From: Opitutales bacterium
Lineage (GTDB): Bacteria > Verrucomicrobiota > Verrucomicrobiia > Opitutales > UBA2987
Assembly: GCA_021772515.1 (NCBI GenBank)
Contig: JAJFLU010000020.1
Location: 118,238-182,237 of the forward strand
Length of the DNA: 64,000 nucleotides
Direction: 5' to 3'
Position 1 is the first letter of the stretch. Each line of letters begins with the position of its first letter. This document shows positions 8,803 to 19,100 of the stretch, one piece after another. Under the pieces are notes generated by a model that saw nothing but the letters and a program-made list of their open reading frames with translations, was not told the origin of the DNA and made no database searches. Both the position numbers and the translations under genes were made by a program.

Positions 8803-8834
8803 CTATCTGTGTCCATCTGCGTTATCTGCGGTTT
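8803..8834 (-). repeat. Right inverted repeat of the GxxExxY element
   Basis: The reverse complement reads AAACCGCAGATAACGCAGAT followed by a further CAGAT block, mirroring 8267-8298. Together the two copies bracket about 570 bp. No target-site duplication is obvious by eye. Confidence 0.75.
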
Positions 8835-8873
8835 AAAAAATGCACATTCGAACTTTCCGATTTTAAAATAGCT

Positions 8874-10145
8874 ATGCAGCATAAGATACAGGCGGAGAAA
8901 TTTGGCTCTCGCGGCGCGGGCATGGCCCATGCCGTGGAAACCTGTGTGCATTGTGGGTTTTGCCTGCCCACCTGTCCGACTTACCAGACATTGGGGGAGG
9001 AAATGGACTCCCCGCGCGGGCGTATTTTTTTGATGAGGGAAGTCCTCGAAGGAAACTTGGCGGTGGAGGCGGCCCAACCCTATATCGACAAATGCCTCGG
9101 CTGCCTGGCCTGCGAAACCTCCTGCCCCTCCGGCGTCGAATACGGAAATTTGATTTCCCCCTATCGCGCCCACGCTCGTGAACACGGCAAAACTGGGCCC
9201 CTGCGAAAGGCATTCCGGGCGATTCTTCAGGAAACCCTGCCATACCCCGCGCGTTTTAGATTTCTCCTGCGGATGGGGGCGATAGTTCGACCCTTGAAGG
9301 GACTTTTACCGGGTGTTTTGAAGGCATCCTTCGATCTTCTCCCCAAAAACATATCTTCGGCAGATTCACTACCAGAAATATTTCCAGCGAAAGGCCCACT
9401 CCGGGCCAGAGTTGGTTTGCTGGCGGGTTGCGCCCAACAGGTTTTGGCCCCGGAAATAAATCGGGCCACTCTTGCGGTTTTAAGCGAAAACGGCGTCGAG
9501 GTGGTCATCCCAAAATCGCAAAGTTGTTGCGGCGCTTTGGCCATGCACCTTGGCGAAGAAGAGCGGGCAAAGGCATTGGCGCGAAAAAATCTGGAGGCTT
9601 TTGAACAGGCCGGGCCGTTGGATGCCATAATCTCAAATGCCGCCGGTTGCGGGTCCGGCATGGCCGAGTACCGGGATTTATTTCTCGGCCAACCCGAAGA
9701 AGAGCGGGCGGCGAAATTCTCATCTAATGTCCAGGACGTGAGCCTGTTTCTATACAATTTGGGTATTAAACAGCCAAAGGGACTACCGGAACCGGCCAAA
9801 ATTGCCTATCACGACGCCTGTCATCTGGCTCATGCCCAAGGGGTTCGTGAGGCTCCGCGGGAAATTTTGAAAACCATTCCGAACCTCACCCTGCTGGAGC
9901 CGCTCGAATGGGAGGTCTGCTGTGGCTCAGCCGGAACCTACAACATCGAGCAGCCCGAGACCGCCGACATCCTTGGGCAGCGCAAAGCCAAAAACCTCGC
10001 GGCCACCGACGCCGATGCCATAGCTACCGGAAATATCGGCTGTCTGGTTCAGATCCGAGGCCAAATGGAAAAACGCGATACCAACATCCCCATCTTCCAC
10101 ACCATGCAAATCCTCGAAAAAGCCTACCAAACCGATGAGAAATAA
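8874..10145 (+). CDS. glcF: Glycolate oxidase iron-sulfur subunit
   Basis: 423-residue protein with two ferredoxin-type [4Fe-4S] motifs near the N-terminus (C24/27/30/34 in CVHCGFCLPTCP and C74/77/80/84 in CLGCLACETSCP). Two CCG domains follow (SCCGALAMHLGEE near residue 220; CCGSAGTYNIEQPE near residue 347), the standard GlcF/GlpC architecture. It carries electrons from GlcD/GlcE to the quinone pool at the inner membrane. It is separated from glcE by the GxxExxY element, so its expression now depends on read-through or a new promoter. YD-repeat debris begins about 60 bp after its stop codon. Confidence 0.93.
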   Translation: MQHKIQAEKFGSRGAGMAHAVETCVHCGFCLPTCPTYQTLGEEMDSPRGRIFLMREVLEGNLAVEAAQPYIDKCLGCLACETSCPSGVEYGNLISPYRAHAREHGKTGPLRKAFRAILQETLPYPARFRFLLRMGAIVRPLKGLLPGVLKASFDLLPKNISSADSLPEIFPAKGPLRARVGLLAGCAQQVLAPEINRATLAVLSENGVEVVIPKSQSCCGALAMHLGEEERAKALARKNLEAFEQAGPLDAIISNAAGCGSGMAEYRDLFLGQPEEERAAKFSSNVQDVSLFLYNLGIKQPKGLPEPAKIAYHDACHLAHAQGVREAPREILKTIPNLTLLEPLEWEVCCGSAGTYNIEQPETADILGQRKAKNLAATDADAIATGNIGCLVQIRGQMEKRDTNIPIFHTMQILEKAYQTDEK

Positions 10146-10204
10146 TTGGCCGCAAAAAGACGCCAACCATTCCAAAATCGAAAATCAAAGAGGCGCCTAA
10201 AACA

Positions 10205-10869
10205 CCGCCGATGGCTTCATCCGTCAACCGGTAGAGTTTGTCATAGGTATAACCGACGACACGCCCGGAAAGTTCGGCCATCTGCGTCCGATTGCCGACC
10301 AGATCGAGGGCGTAATTGAAACTGGCAATCGCAATGTCGCTGACATCGGTTACGACGAGGTTGTCCAGGCGGTTGCGATTATCGTAGGACCAAAAATGGG
10401 TGACCCCGTTGGCATATTGCAGATTCTGCAAATTTCCCACATCATCATAGCCGTAGGTATGCGTGGCCGGTGGCGTGAAGTTCTCGTCGCCCGCAGCCGA
10501 GAGACGGTTCAGCGCATCGTATTGATAACTGACCGCCACCCCGTTGACATTGGAACTGGTCGTGCTCAACAAATTGCCCGCCGCATCATAGGTGTAAACA
10601 AGCGTTCCGTCCGGGGTAGCCTTTGATAGGAGCCGGTCCCGCTCGTCGTAGCTGAAGGTCGTCAACCCATTGACATCGGACATGGTGGCCCGCTGGCCGG
10701 TGGCGGTATAGGTAAACGTAATCGCCGCCGCACCCGGGAAGGCGACCGCATCCGGTGTTTCCGATAAAAGCCGATTCATAACGTCGTAGGCAAAGGTGGT
10801 TGTATTGCCATTAAAATCCACCCTACTTATTAAACTACCAACAAGGTCGTAGGCAATTGTTTCTTCCTG
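10205..10869 (-). pseudogene. Displaced RHS/YD-repeat fragment
   Basis: About 665 bp on the minus strand, near-identical to the segment of the giant RHS gene at about 14460-15110. Shared landmarks include DFNGNTTTFAYDVMNRLL, VSYQYDALNRLSAAGDE, YANGVTHFWSYDNRNRL and YDKLYRLTDE. Homology stops abruptly after TDEAIGG, where the frame runs into unrelated sequence antisense to glcF. The upstream end fades at about 10869 (an AYDLVGSLISR remnant). There is no signal peptide, core domain or tip. It looks like a stranded recombination substrate or the remnant of another cassette, not a working gene. Confidence 0.8.
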
Positions 10870-10923
10870 GTTTTCTAAAGTTAAAAACAGGGAAAATGAC
10901 TTCGCTGGGCTAATAGTTAATTA

Positions 10924-11487
10924 TTACTTTTTTAAACTAATGTCCCAATTATATCGATTTAAGATTTTTTTTCCTTCAGAGAAGGGAATTAGTGATGTTG
11001 TCCATGTTTCTGTGGCAAATTTCTTGAATTCTTTATAGAGTGCTTCCTGGCCCCCGCCTTTAGTAACAAAATGGTCTAAAATATCGGTCGAAGCTCCAAG
11101 CAAACGTACTTCGTTTGCCCGGTCGATAAAAAGGCCCCAAGATTTTGATTCACCAAATAGAATACAAGAAAATACTCCCAAGGAACCATGATTAAGTTCC
11201 TCAAGAAAAGGAGAATTTTTGGATATATCGATTATTAAATTATTTTGATGATATGGCCTTCTTTCAATATCGGATATAATATATTTCTGATCTCCAGCAT
11301 ATATCAACATTTCCCTAAATGCATATATTTCTAATTCAGTCAAAAAAACGTCATAAGGTAGAAACAATACGTCCCAATCCTGTTGTTTAAACACCCCATC
11401 AATTATTTTAAAAGATTTAAACACTGATAAGGCAATATCTTTATATTGTTTCAAGAAAGATATTCTATCAATTTCTATATTTTTCAT
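10924..11487 (-). CDS. Putative immunity protein for the orphan RHS toxin
   Basis: 187-residue protein, predicted cytosolic, with no recognised family. It is acidic/aromatic with a W-G-L-F-I-D-R-A strand near residues 136-143. Its ATG overlaps the stop of the orphan RHS tip gene by 4 bp (ATGA), and its base composition is distinctly AT-rich, like the tip and unlike the GC-rich YD core. Position directly behind a polymorphic-toxin tip is the usual place for the cognate immunity gene. The assignment is by context only. Confidence 0.6.
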   Translation of the reverse strand: MKNIEIDRISFLKQYKDIALSVFKSFKIIDGVFKQQDWDVLFLPYDVFLTELEIYAFREMLIYAGDQKYIISDIERRPYHQNNLIIDISKNSPFLEELNHGSLGVFSCILFGESKSWGLFIDRANEVRLLGASTDILDHFVTKGGGQEALYKEFKKFATETWTTSLIPFSEGKKILNRYNWDISLKK

Positions 11488-12848
11488 TTTAAAAATCTTA
11501 TTTTTATTACCTCTTTAAATAGACCTACAACTTGTAGTGTAGCTACTTTGGCAGTCGAAAACTTTCTAAAGCTTACACTGATCTTTGTACCGATTTCAAA
11601 AACTGCTATACCTCCTTTACTTCCACGTTGTATAGCAATTGCTGATCTCGACATTGTTGCTAATATCCTAAACAACTTAGCTCCAAACTGAGCACCCCCA
11701 GAGAATACTCGTTGGATCAAGCCTGCATTACTCGGAAATTTAGACGAAATCTGGCCTGTCCTGAGAAGGATTCTTACTCCTATATTTAGTAATGAAGTAT
11801 TAAATTTTACTGCTAGAAATCGCCCAATATTGATTACAGAAATTTTCAGTAAATTTCCAAAGGCTGCTAAATTACTTTGAATTTCTGCTAAACTAAATTT
11901 CCCGGTTGGATCAGTAAAATTTACTGGATTAACGTTTGCATAGAGATACTTATGCAGACTCAGTGGATCCTGGTTAAAGCCTTCGAAGGTATCCAGTGTG
12001 TGGAAGCGGCCGGTTTCGGGGTTGAGGTAGCGGGCTCGGAGGAAGTAGAGGCCTAGATCGGGATCTAATTGCTCGCCGGTGAAGCGGTAGTTGTTGGGGG
12101 TGGTTCCCGTTGCGGTTAGGGGGTTGCCGAAGGCGTCGTAGGTGTAGGTGTCCGTCAGGTTGCTGTTGAGGTCGGTCAGGCCTCGGACCGAGCCTAACCC
12201 GTCGTAGAGGTAGTAGCTGATTTCGAATTGACCGCCGGTGTCCTGATCGATGCTGATCAGGTCGAGGCCGTAGGTGTAAACCCGGACTACCGCTCCGCTT
12301 TCGATTTCTTCAAGCACCTGGGCAAAGCCGGTCAGGTTGTTGGTGTCGATGAGATATTTGGTGGCGGCGGATTGGCCTCCAAAAGGAGTAACCGTTTTCG
12401 CCACACGGTTGCCGTCGCCGTCGTAGAGGATGTCGATAATGGTGCCATCTGCCTGCGTTCGCCGGATGAGTCGGTTTTTGAAATCGTATTCATCAGTGTT
12501 ACCGTTAGAGGCGACGGTGTTGCCGTTGTTGTCGAAGGTGTCGGTCAAGATGCGGTCGTTATTGTCGTAACCGAAGGCCTGGTTGGTTTGCCCGGCCAGG
12601 GTCGATGTCCGGCTCAGGCGGTTGCCGACGGCGTCGTACTGGTAATTGACCGCCCCGGTCGGCCCCACCCCGCCGCCGATGACTTCATCCGTCAGGCGAT
12701 AGAGCTTGTCATAGTCTGATATAAATACTACCATGTATGGATAACAAGGGCAGGAACCCAAAGGAGCAACCACCCCGAGAAGCTGGCCCTCAGGTTCGTC
12801 AACAATTGGCATCTCCTTGGATACGGTGTGCCCTCTATCCTTGCCCAT
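11484..12848 (-). CDS. Orphan RHS core with variable C-terminal toxin tip
   Basis: 454 residues. About 45 unrelated N-terminal residues (no signal peptide) lead into YD repeats from YDKLYRLTDE, then the RHS-associated core (LYDGLGSVRGL, YDAFGNPL, GLYFLRARYLNPETGRF, NPVNFTDPTG). This part is near-identical to the giant protein's core. After DPTG the sequence switches to an AT-rich, unrelated tip of about 145 residues with hydrophobic and basic stretches (LLKISVINIGRFLAVKF, KGGIAVFEIG). It has no export signal, as in displaced 'orphan' cassettes that recombine onto a full-length gene. The start codon follows directly on the stop of the small membrane protein gene (TAG-ATG), so coupled translation is possible. 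Confidence 0.8.
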   Translation of the reverse strand: MGKDRGHTVSKEMPIVDEPEGQLLGVVAPLGSCPCYPYMVVFISDYDKLYRLTDEVIGGGVGPTGAVNYQYDAVGNRLSRTSTLAGQTNQAFGYDNNDRILTDTFDNNGNTVASNGNTDEYDFKNRLIRRTQADGTIIDILYDGDGNRVAKTVTPFGGQSAATKYLIDTNNLTGFAQVLEEIESGAVVRVYTYGLDLISIDQDTGGQFEISYYLYDGLGSVRGLTDLNSNLTDTYTYDAFGNPLTATGTTPNNYRFTGEQLDPDLGLYFLRARYLNPETGRFHTLDTFEGFNQDPLSLHKYLYANVNPVNFTDPTGKFSLAEIQSNLAAFGNLLKISVINIGRFLAVKFNTSLLNIGVRILLRTGQISSKFPSNAGLIQRVFSGGAQFGAKLFRILATMSRSAIAIQRGSKGGIAVFEIGTKISVSFRKFSTAKVATLQVVGLFKEVIKIRFLK

Positions 12849-13145
12849 CTACAAATCCCAACCATATGCCCATCTACACATTTCTGCAATAGTATATATT
12901 AATACAAATAGCAGAAAACAGTTGACTGTTGAAACAGAAATTCCGACGAACATCCCCCTTTGCTCATCTACTTTACTCCGACGAAAGTAAATAAGCATAA
13001 CAACAACCCATATCAATAAAGAAACTGATGTAGAGAAATAAAATTTGTTTGAATCTGTTTCGATAGGAAAGATAGGAAATCTCATCACAGCGAGAAACCC
13101 TATTAGTTGCCCAAATAAAAGGATGAACGTATAGTATTTAAACAT
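12849..13145 (-). CDS. Small membrane protein, putative immunity for the giant RHS tip
   Basis: 98-residue protein with three predicted membrane segments (YYTFILLFGQLIGFLAVM; VSLLIWVVVMLIYF; VSTVNCFLLFVLIYTIAEM) and an RRSKVDEQRG loop. ATG 13145 was preferred over TTG 13160. It lies 33 bp downstream of the giant gene, where the cognate immunity gene of the tip would sit. A membrane immunity protein would suit a tip carrying a hydrophobic helix. The family is not recognised; the role is inferred from position. Confidence 0.55.
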   Translation of the reverse strand: MFKYYTFILLFGQLIGFLAVMRFPIFPIETDSNKFYFSTSVSLLIWVVVMLIYFRRSKVDEQRGMFVGISVSTVNCFLLFVLIYTIAEMCRWAYGWDL

Positions 13146-13178
13146 AATAGTATTTAGCAATCACTGCTATTTATAATG

Positions 13179-16100
13179 TTACTCTTGTCTAAGATCATTG
13201 ATGGTATACGTATTTGTTGGTAAATTGGAATCCTTACATTGTTTTTTAATTTTCTCCATCTCCCTGATAAGCTGTTTTTGAGCAATTTTTTCCTGGTTTT
13301 TAAATGCTTGGCCAGAGGTCAAAATAACGGCAAAATATCTATACCAACTCAATGCCACATCTCTTTCGACTCTATTCACTAAATTACCAAATCTACCACT
13401 GCCCAATGGACTAGCTAAAAAACCAGGATTTGCCCCTACGAACATACTACCTATATTATTGCTCTGAAATATCGGTATCATTTCCGACGACTTTTCAATA
13501 TTTTCTAAACTATTGTTCAAACCCCCAAGAAATAAGTCCACCTTCGAGCAGTCATCTTTTAAAGATTCGTTATGGTCATGGGCCTTACTAGTAAGTGCAA
13601 TAAAAGTTCCAATGCTAGGAGGGGCAACAAAAACTGCTATAAAACCTACGACTAAAATAGCTTGTACAGCAGTAAGATTTCCGGAAGCATCAACAAAATT
13701 CATTGGGTTTCCATTAACGTAGAGATACTTATGGAGAGACAGTGGTTCTCGAAGAAACCCTTCAAAAGTATCCTTTGTATGAAATCGGCCGGTTTGGGTG
13801 TTGAGGTACCTTGCTCTTAGGAAGTAGAGACCTAGGTCTTCGTCGAATTGCTCGCCGGTGTAGCGGTAGTTGTTGGGGGTGGTTCCCGTTGCCGTTAGGG
13901 GGTTGCCGAAGGCGTCGTAATCATAGGTGTCGGTGAGGTTGCTGTTGAGGTCGGTCAGGCCGCGGACGGAGCCGAGGCCGTCGTAGAGGTAGTAGCTGAT
14001 TTCGAATTGACCGCCGGTGTCCTGGTCGATGCTGATGAGGTCGAGGCCGTAGGTGTAGACCCGGATTACCGTTCCGCTTTCGATTTCTTCGAGCACCTGG
14101 GCGAAGCCGGTCAGGTTGTTGGTGTCGACGAGGTATTTGGTTGTGACGGATGGGCCGCCGAAAGGGGTGATTGTTTTTGCCACGCGGTTGCCGTCGCCGT
14201 CGTAGAGGATGTCGATAATGGTGCCATCTGCCTGCGTTCGCTGAATCAAGCGGTTTTTGAAGTCATATTCGTCTGTGTTACCACCGGAAGCGACGGTGTT
14301 GCCGTTAGAGTCGAAGGTATCGGTCAGGATGCGGTCGTTGTTGTCGTAGCCAAGAGATTGATTCGTTTGCCCAGCGAGGGTCGATGTCCGACTCAAGCGG
14401 TTGCCGACGTCGTCGTATTGATAATTGACCGCCCCGGTCGGCCCCACTCCGCCGCTGATGACCTCATCGGTCAGCCGGTAGAGTTTGTCATAGGTATAAT
14501 CGACGACGCGCCCGGAAAGCTCCGCCATCTGCGTGCGGTTGCCGACAAGATCAAGGGCGTAGTTGAAACTGGAAATCGATACACCACCGCTGTCGGTCAC
14601 AACCAGGTTGTCCAGGCGGTTCCGGTTATCGTAGGACCAGAAGTGGGTGACCCCGTTGGCATATTCCAGATTCTGCAAATTTCCAACCGAATCGTATCCG
14701 TAAACATTCGTGGCCGGTGGGGTAAAATTCTCGTCGCCCGCCGCCGAGAGCCGGTTCAGGGCATCGTATTGATAACTGACCGCCACCCCGTTGACATTGG
14801 AACTGGTCGTGCTCAACAAATTGCCCGCTGCATCATAAGAATAGGTCAACGTCCCGTCCGAGGTAGCCTTTGACGTGAGCCGGTCCCGCTCGTCATAGGT
14901 GAAAGTGGTCAGCCCGTTGGCGTCCGTCATGGTGGCGCGTTGGCCGGTGGCGGTGTAGGTAAAGGTAATCGCCGCCGCGCCCGGGAAGGCTGCCGCATCC
15001 GGTGTTTCCGATAGAAGCCGGTTCATAACGTCATAGGCAAAAGTAGTGGTATTGCCATTAAAATCCGTCCTGCTTATTAAATTACCAACCGCGTCGTAGG
15101 CAAACAATTCTTCCTGCCCGCCCGGTAAAATCCGTTTCGTGCGGCGGCCGAGGGAATCGTGTTCGAATTTGGTCTCGCGGCCCTCGGCGTCGATTTGGGA
15201 GATTTGGTTGCCGGCCTCGTCGTAGCCGTAGAGGGTCGAGGGGCGCGGACCGCCCACCACCGGGGCGGGCTGGATGACCTCGATGAGCCGGCCTAATCCA
15301 TCATAGACGAAATCGGTCTTGTTCCCCTCCTGATCGGTCTGGCCGACGCGGCGTCCAAGACCGTCGTAGGCGGTCAGTGTGGTAGTTGCATCGGGAAAAA
15401 TCGTCACCGTCGGTCGGTTGTTCAGGTCGTAACTGAAGGTCGTGGTATTGAGGTTGGCATCGGTCACGGATAACTGGTTGCCGCTGGCGTCGTAAACGAA
15501 AGCGGTCTCGTTCAGGAGTGCGTCGATGGTCTTGGTCCGTCGGCCCGAGCAGCCGCAGTTTTCGTCGTATTGAAATGTGGTGGCGTTGCCGTTTTCGTCG
15601 GTCTGGGTGACGACCCGGCCCAAGGCGTCATAGGTGGTGGTAGTGCGCGGGTTGTCGTTGGGGTCGCCGGGGGTGCCGTCCGGGAAAATCGTGGCCGTGA
15701 GCCGCCCGAGCGCGTCGTATTCGAAAGTGGTCATCCGCCCCAATTGATCGGTCGTGGTCAACTGCCGGTTCTCCAGGTCGTAGGTCGTCCCGGTCGTGGT
15801 CAGGTCCGGGAAAGTGGTCCGAATCAGGTTACCCCGGTCGTCGTAATCGAACGAAGTCACCCGCCCCAGCTGATCCGTGGTGGTCTCTTCCTTGCCGAAC
15901 GCGTTGTAAGTCGTCGCGACGGTCGATCCATCGTTAAAAGTAGTCAAAACAAGCCGGTTTTCACCATCGTAGGCAAATTGCGTGAGGATATTTTCCACCG
16001 TGGTATCGGGCAAAGTGCGCACAACCGTCTGCGTGAGCTGATTGCCATTCCCATTGTAAGTAAACGAAGTGTCACTCAGGACGGCACCCAAACTGTCACT

Positions 16101-19100
16101 TACCACCACCCGCGTCAGGTTGCCCGAGGGGTCATAAGTATTGTCCGTCACATTGCCCTCGGCGTCGGTCAAGGTATCGAGGTTCCCCGCCCCGTCGTAG
16201 GAAAACGCGGTCACGCTGCCCTCGGCGTCAAGCTGCGTTAGCAAGTTGCCGCTGCCCGGATCGTAGGTAAAAGTGGTCGGGTTGCCCCGCGCATCCGTGA
16301 TGGTCAACGGATTGCGGTTGGCATCGTAGTTGAACGCCGTGGTCGCCGTCTGTTTAATACCATTGCCGTCGGTGTATTCAATCGTTTCGGTGAGGAGATT
16401 GTCGGAGGCATCGTAGGTCTTCACGGTGACGTTGAGCAAGGCGTCGGTCACGCTGATTTCATTGTCGTTGGCATCGTAGGTGCGGGTGGTCACGTTGCCC
16501 AAGGCGTCGGTCGTCTTGATGACATTGCCGTTGAGATCGTATTCGTGGGTTGTGGGGTTGCCCAGGCGGTCGGTTATGACTTCTCGCTGATTTGCAATGT
16601 CATGGGTGAACTCAATGGGATTGCCATCGGCGTCGATCTGCCGGGTCACTCGCCCGCTGGCATCATACTCGGTGCGAATGGCCCGCACGCCCCGTGGATC
16701 GAAAATATTCTCCAGCGTATGCGGCGGCAGACCCGTCACGACCGGATCGTAATAAGTGTAGGTTGTCTCCTCCAGCGCCCGATTGGTAAACCGCACAAGG
16801 TCGCCATTGGCATCGTAATCGTAAGTCAGCGAATTGCCCAGCGGATCGACGATGCTTGAGATTCGCCCCTGCCCGTCGCGATTAAAAACCACATTCTTTC
16901 CGCTCGAATGCGTCACGCCGTTCGCGCTGATGGTCAAGGTGTTGCCATTCCTATCCGTGACCGAAACCAGCCCCAGCGCCTCATCCAGCACATACACCGT
17001 GCCATCCACCGAAGTGAACTTGAACCGCGTCGGATTAAAAAACTCGAAACTGAAGTCATCCTTGAACAACTCGACGGCCCCCGTCAGCGGAATCACCTCG
17101 ATGCCCGTATCGACGATTGCCTCCAGGCTCCCCAGCGTCCCAAACACCGGCTCGAAGACCAGATCCGGGAACCGGATGGGCGTAAATTGCTGCGCCTCGG
17201 GATCGGCCTTGGCCTCGAAAGTAAACACCTCGTCGTCAGGGAACGTGATGGTGACGATCTTGCGCCGGTCCGGCTTGAGGCTGTAACCTTGCACCTCCCC
17301 AATGACGGGCAGAGTGACCAGCTCCTGAACCTGCGTCCAGTCGAGAGCCAGATTACGATTCTTTTGCAACCGAAAACCACTTCCCACGCCGAGCGACCAA
17401 CCAAAGCCGAAATCGCCCAGGCGTTTGTCCCGGCTGTCGTAGGACCGCGTGATCTGGATCGGGATGCCCGTTACAGGGACATTCAAATCCTCGAAAGTGA
17501 GCGCGAAATTACCCACCTTCATGGTTCCGTCGATGATTACGGTGATCGTTTCTGAAATCACCATACGGTCCAACAGGTCTTTTGCTGTCAGCCGCATTTC
17601 GTAGATTCCGTTTAATTGAAGGGTCGGGTCGAGAACGCCCACCTCGCCGTTAGCTACCTCCGCCGTGCCACTGCCGATGGTGCTCCACTCCCCGCTCCCA
17701 TCCGCCTCTTTGAAACGGAACTGCAATTCATAGAAATCGAGGATGCTGCTTGTCACATTGCCAATTACCGAAGTCGGAGCCGTCACATCCGTAGAATCCA
17801 GCGGCGAAAGGATCTCGACAGACGGGGCTACACCGGGGTCGGTAACCACATCAATGGTGGCCGATGCCTCCGACTGCAAACCGTCATTGTCAGTGGCCCG
17901 CGCGGTAAACACGAAGCGCCCTTCGGGCAACCCGCTGACCAAGGTCGTAAGCGGTGAATTTGGAGTATCGAAGATCTTTATGCCGTCCTGAAAGAATTCT
18001 ATCAAGGCAACGGCCCCGTCGGTATCAAAGGCATCTACGGTGACCTGCACCGAGGTTCCCAATTCAAAACCCTGCCCGTCAATCGGTTCAAAAAAGCTGA
18101 TCGTGGGAGCGGAATTGTTGATCACATCGATACTCACCTCATCGCTTCCCAGTAATTCACCATCATCAGCGGTCAATCGCAGCACATAAACCCCGGCCAA
18201 GTCGAAGCTGACCGCTGTCGCCGGACTCAACGCATCGTTAAAGGTCGCCGTGCCCGGCCCGCTCACTTGGCTCCACGCTACCGTTACAATGCCACCAAGC
18301 GGAAAGCCATCGTCGGAAACAGAACCTGCCAATTCCGCCCCGGAAGAAAACGCCACGGTTTGATCTACTCCCGCATTGACGGTAGGCGGGTTGTTGGGCG
18401 GCAGTTGCACAAAAATTGTAAGGCTGTCGCTGGAAATGCGCTCCCCATCATCCGCCGAAAGCTGAAGAACATACACACCGTCAACGGGGAAATCAACCAC
18501 AGTTGACAGAGCTGCCGCGTCGCCAAATACAGCCGCTGCAGGGCCGCTCACCTGTGTCCACTGGGCCGTCAAGCTGCCGCTTGGCAAACCATCGTCCGTC
18601 GCAAACCCGGCCAGCCCAACGGCATCCGGCAAAGTGATGGTTTGATCAAACCCAGCATGCACAACTGGCGGCTGATTGAGGCCCTCCGCACATTTGCCAT
18701 TGGCCCCGGCATTGAAAAGGTCCCCTACTTCTCCACCAAACCAATCCAGGGCGCGATTATAGAGAGAGAATTCGTCAATAATCATGGGAACACCGCCGTT
18801 GACAAAGCCAATAGTGGACCGTCCCAGAGACAAATCACCCGAAGTTTCGGGAGTAAATACCGTCGGGTCCGACTCCACTGCCGAGAGGCTAAACGGTTGG
18901 TCATTCACAATGATTCCGACCACTTTTGAAAACTTGTCGTAGGTGATAACCACATGATTAAACTGCGTTATGGAAGTAAGCAGATTGGTTTCTTTGGAAT
19001 GAAGAACACCCTGATCGTCCCTCAGAATAATCCGCAATCGCGGCTGTGGAGAAACATTATACTCCAAATTTACCCCCGGTGCGTTGTCCCAACCCCAAAT

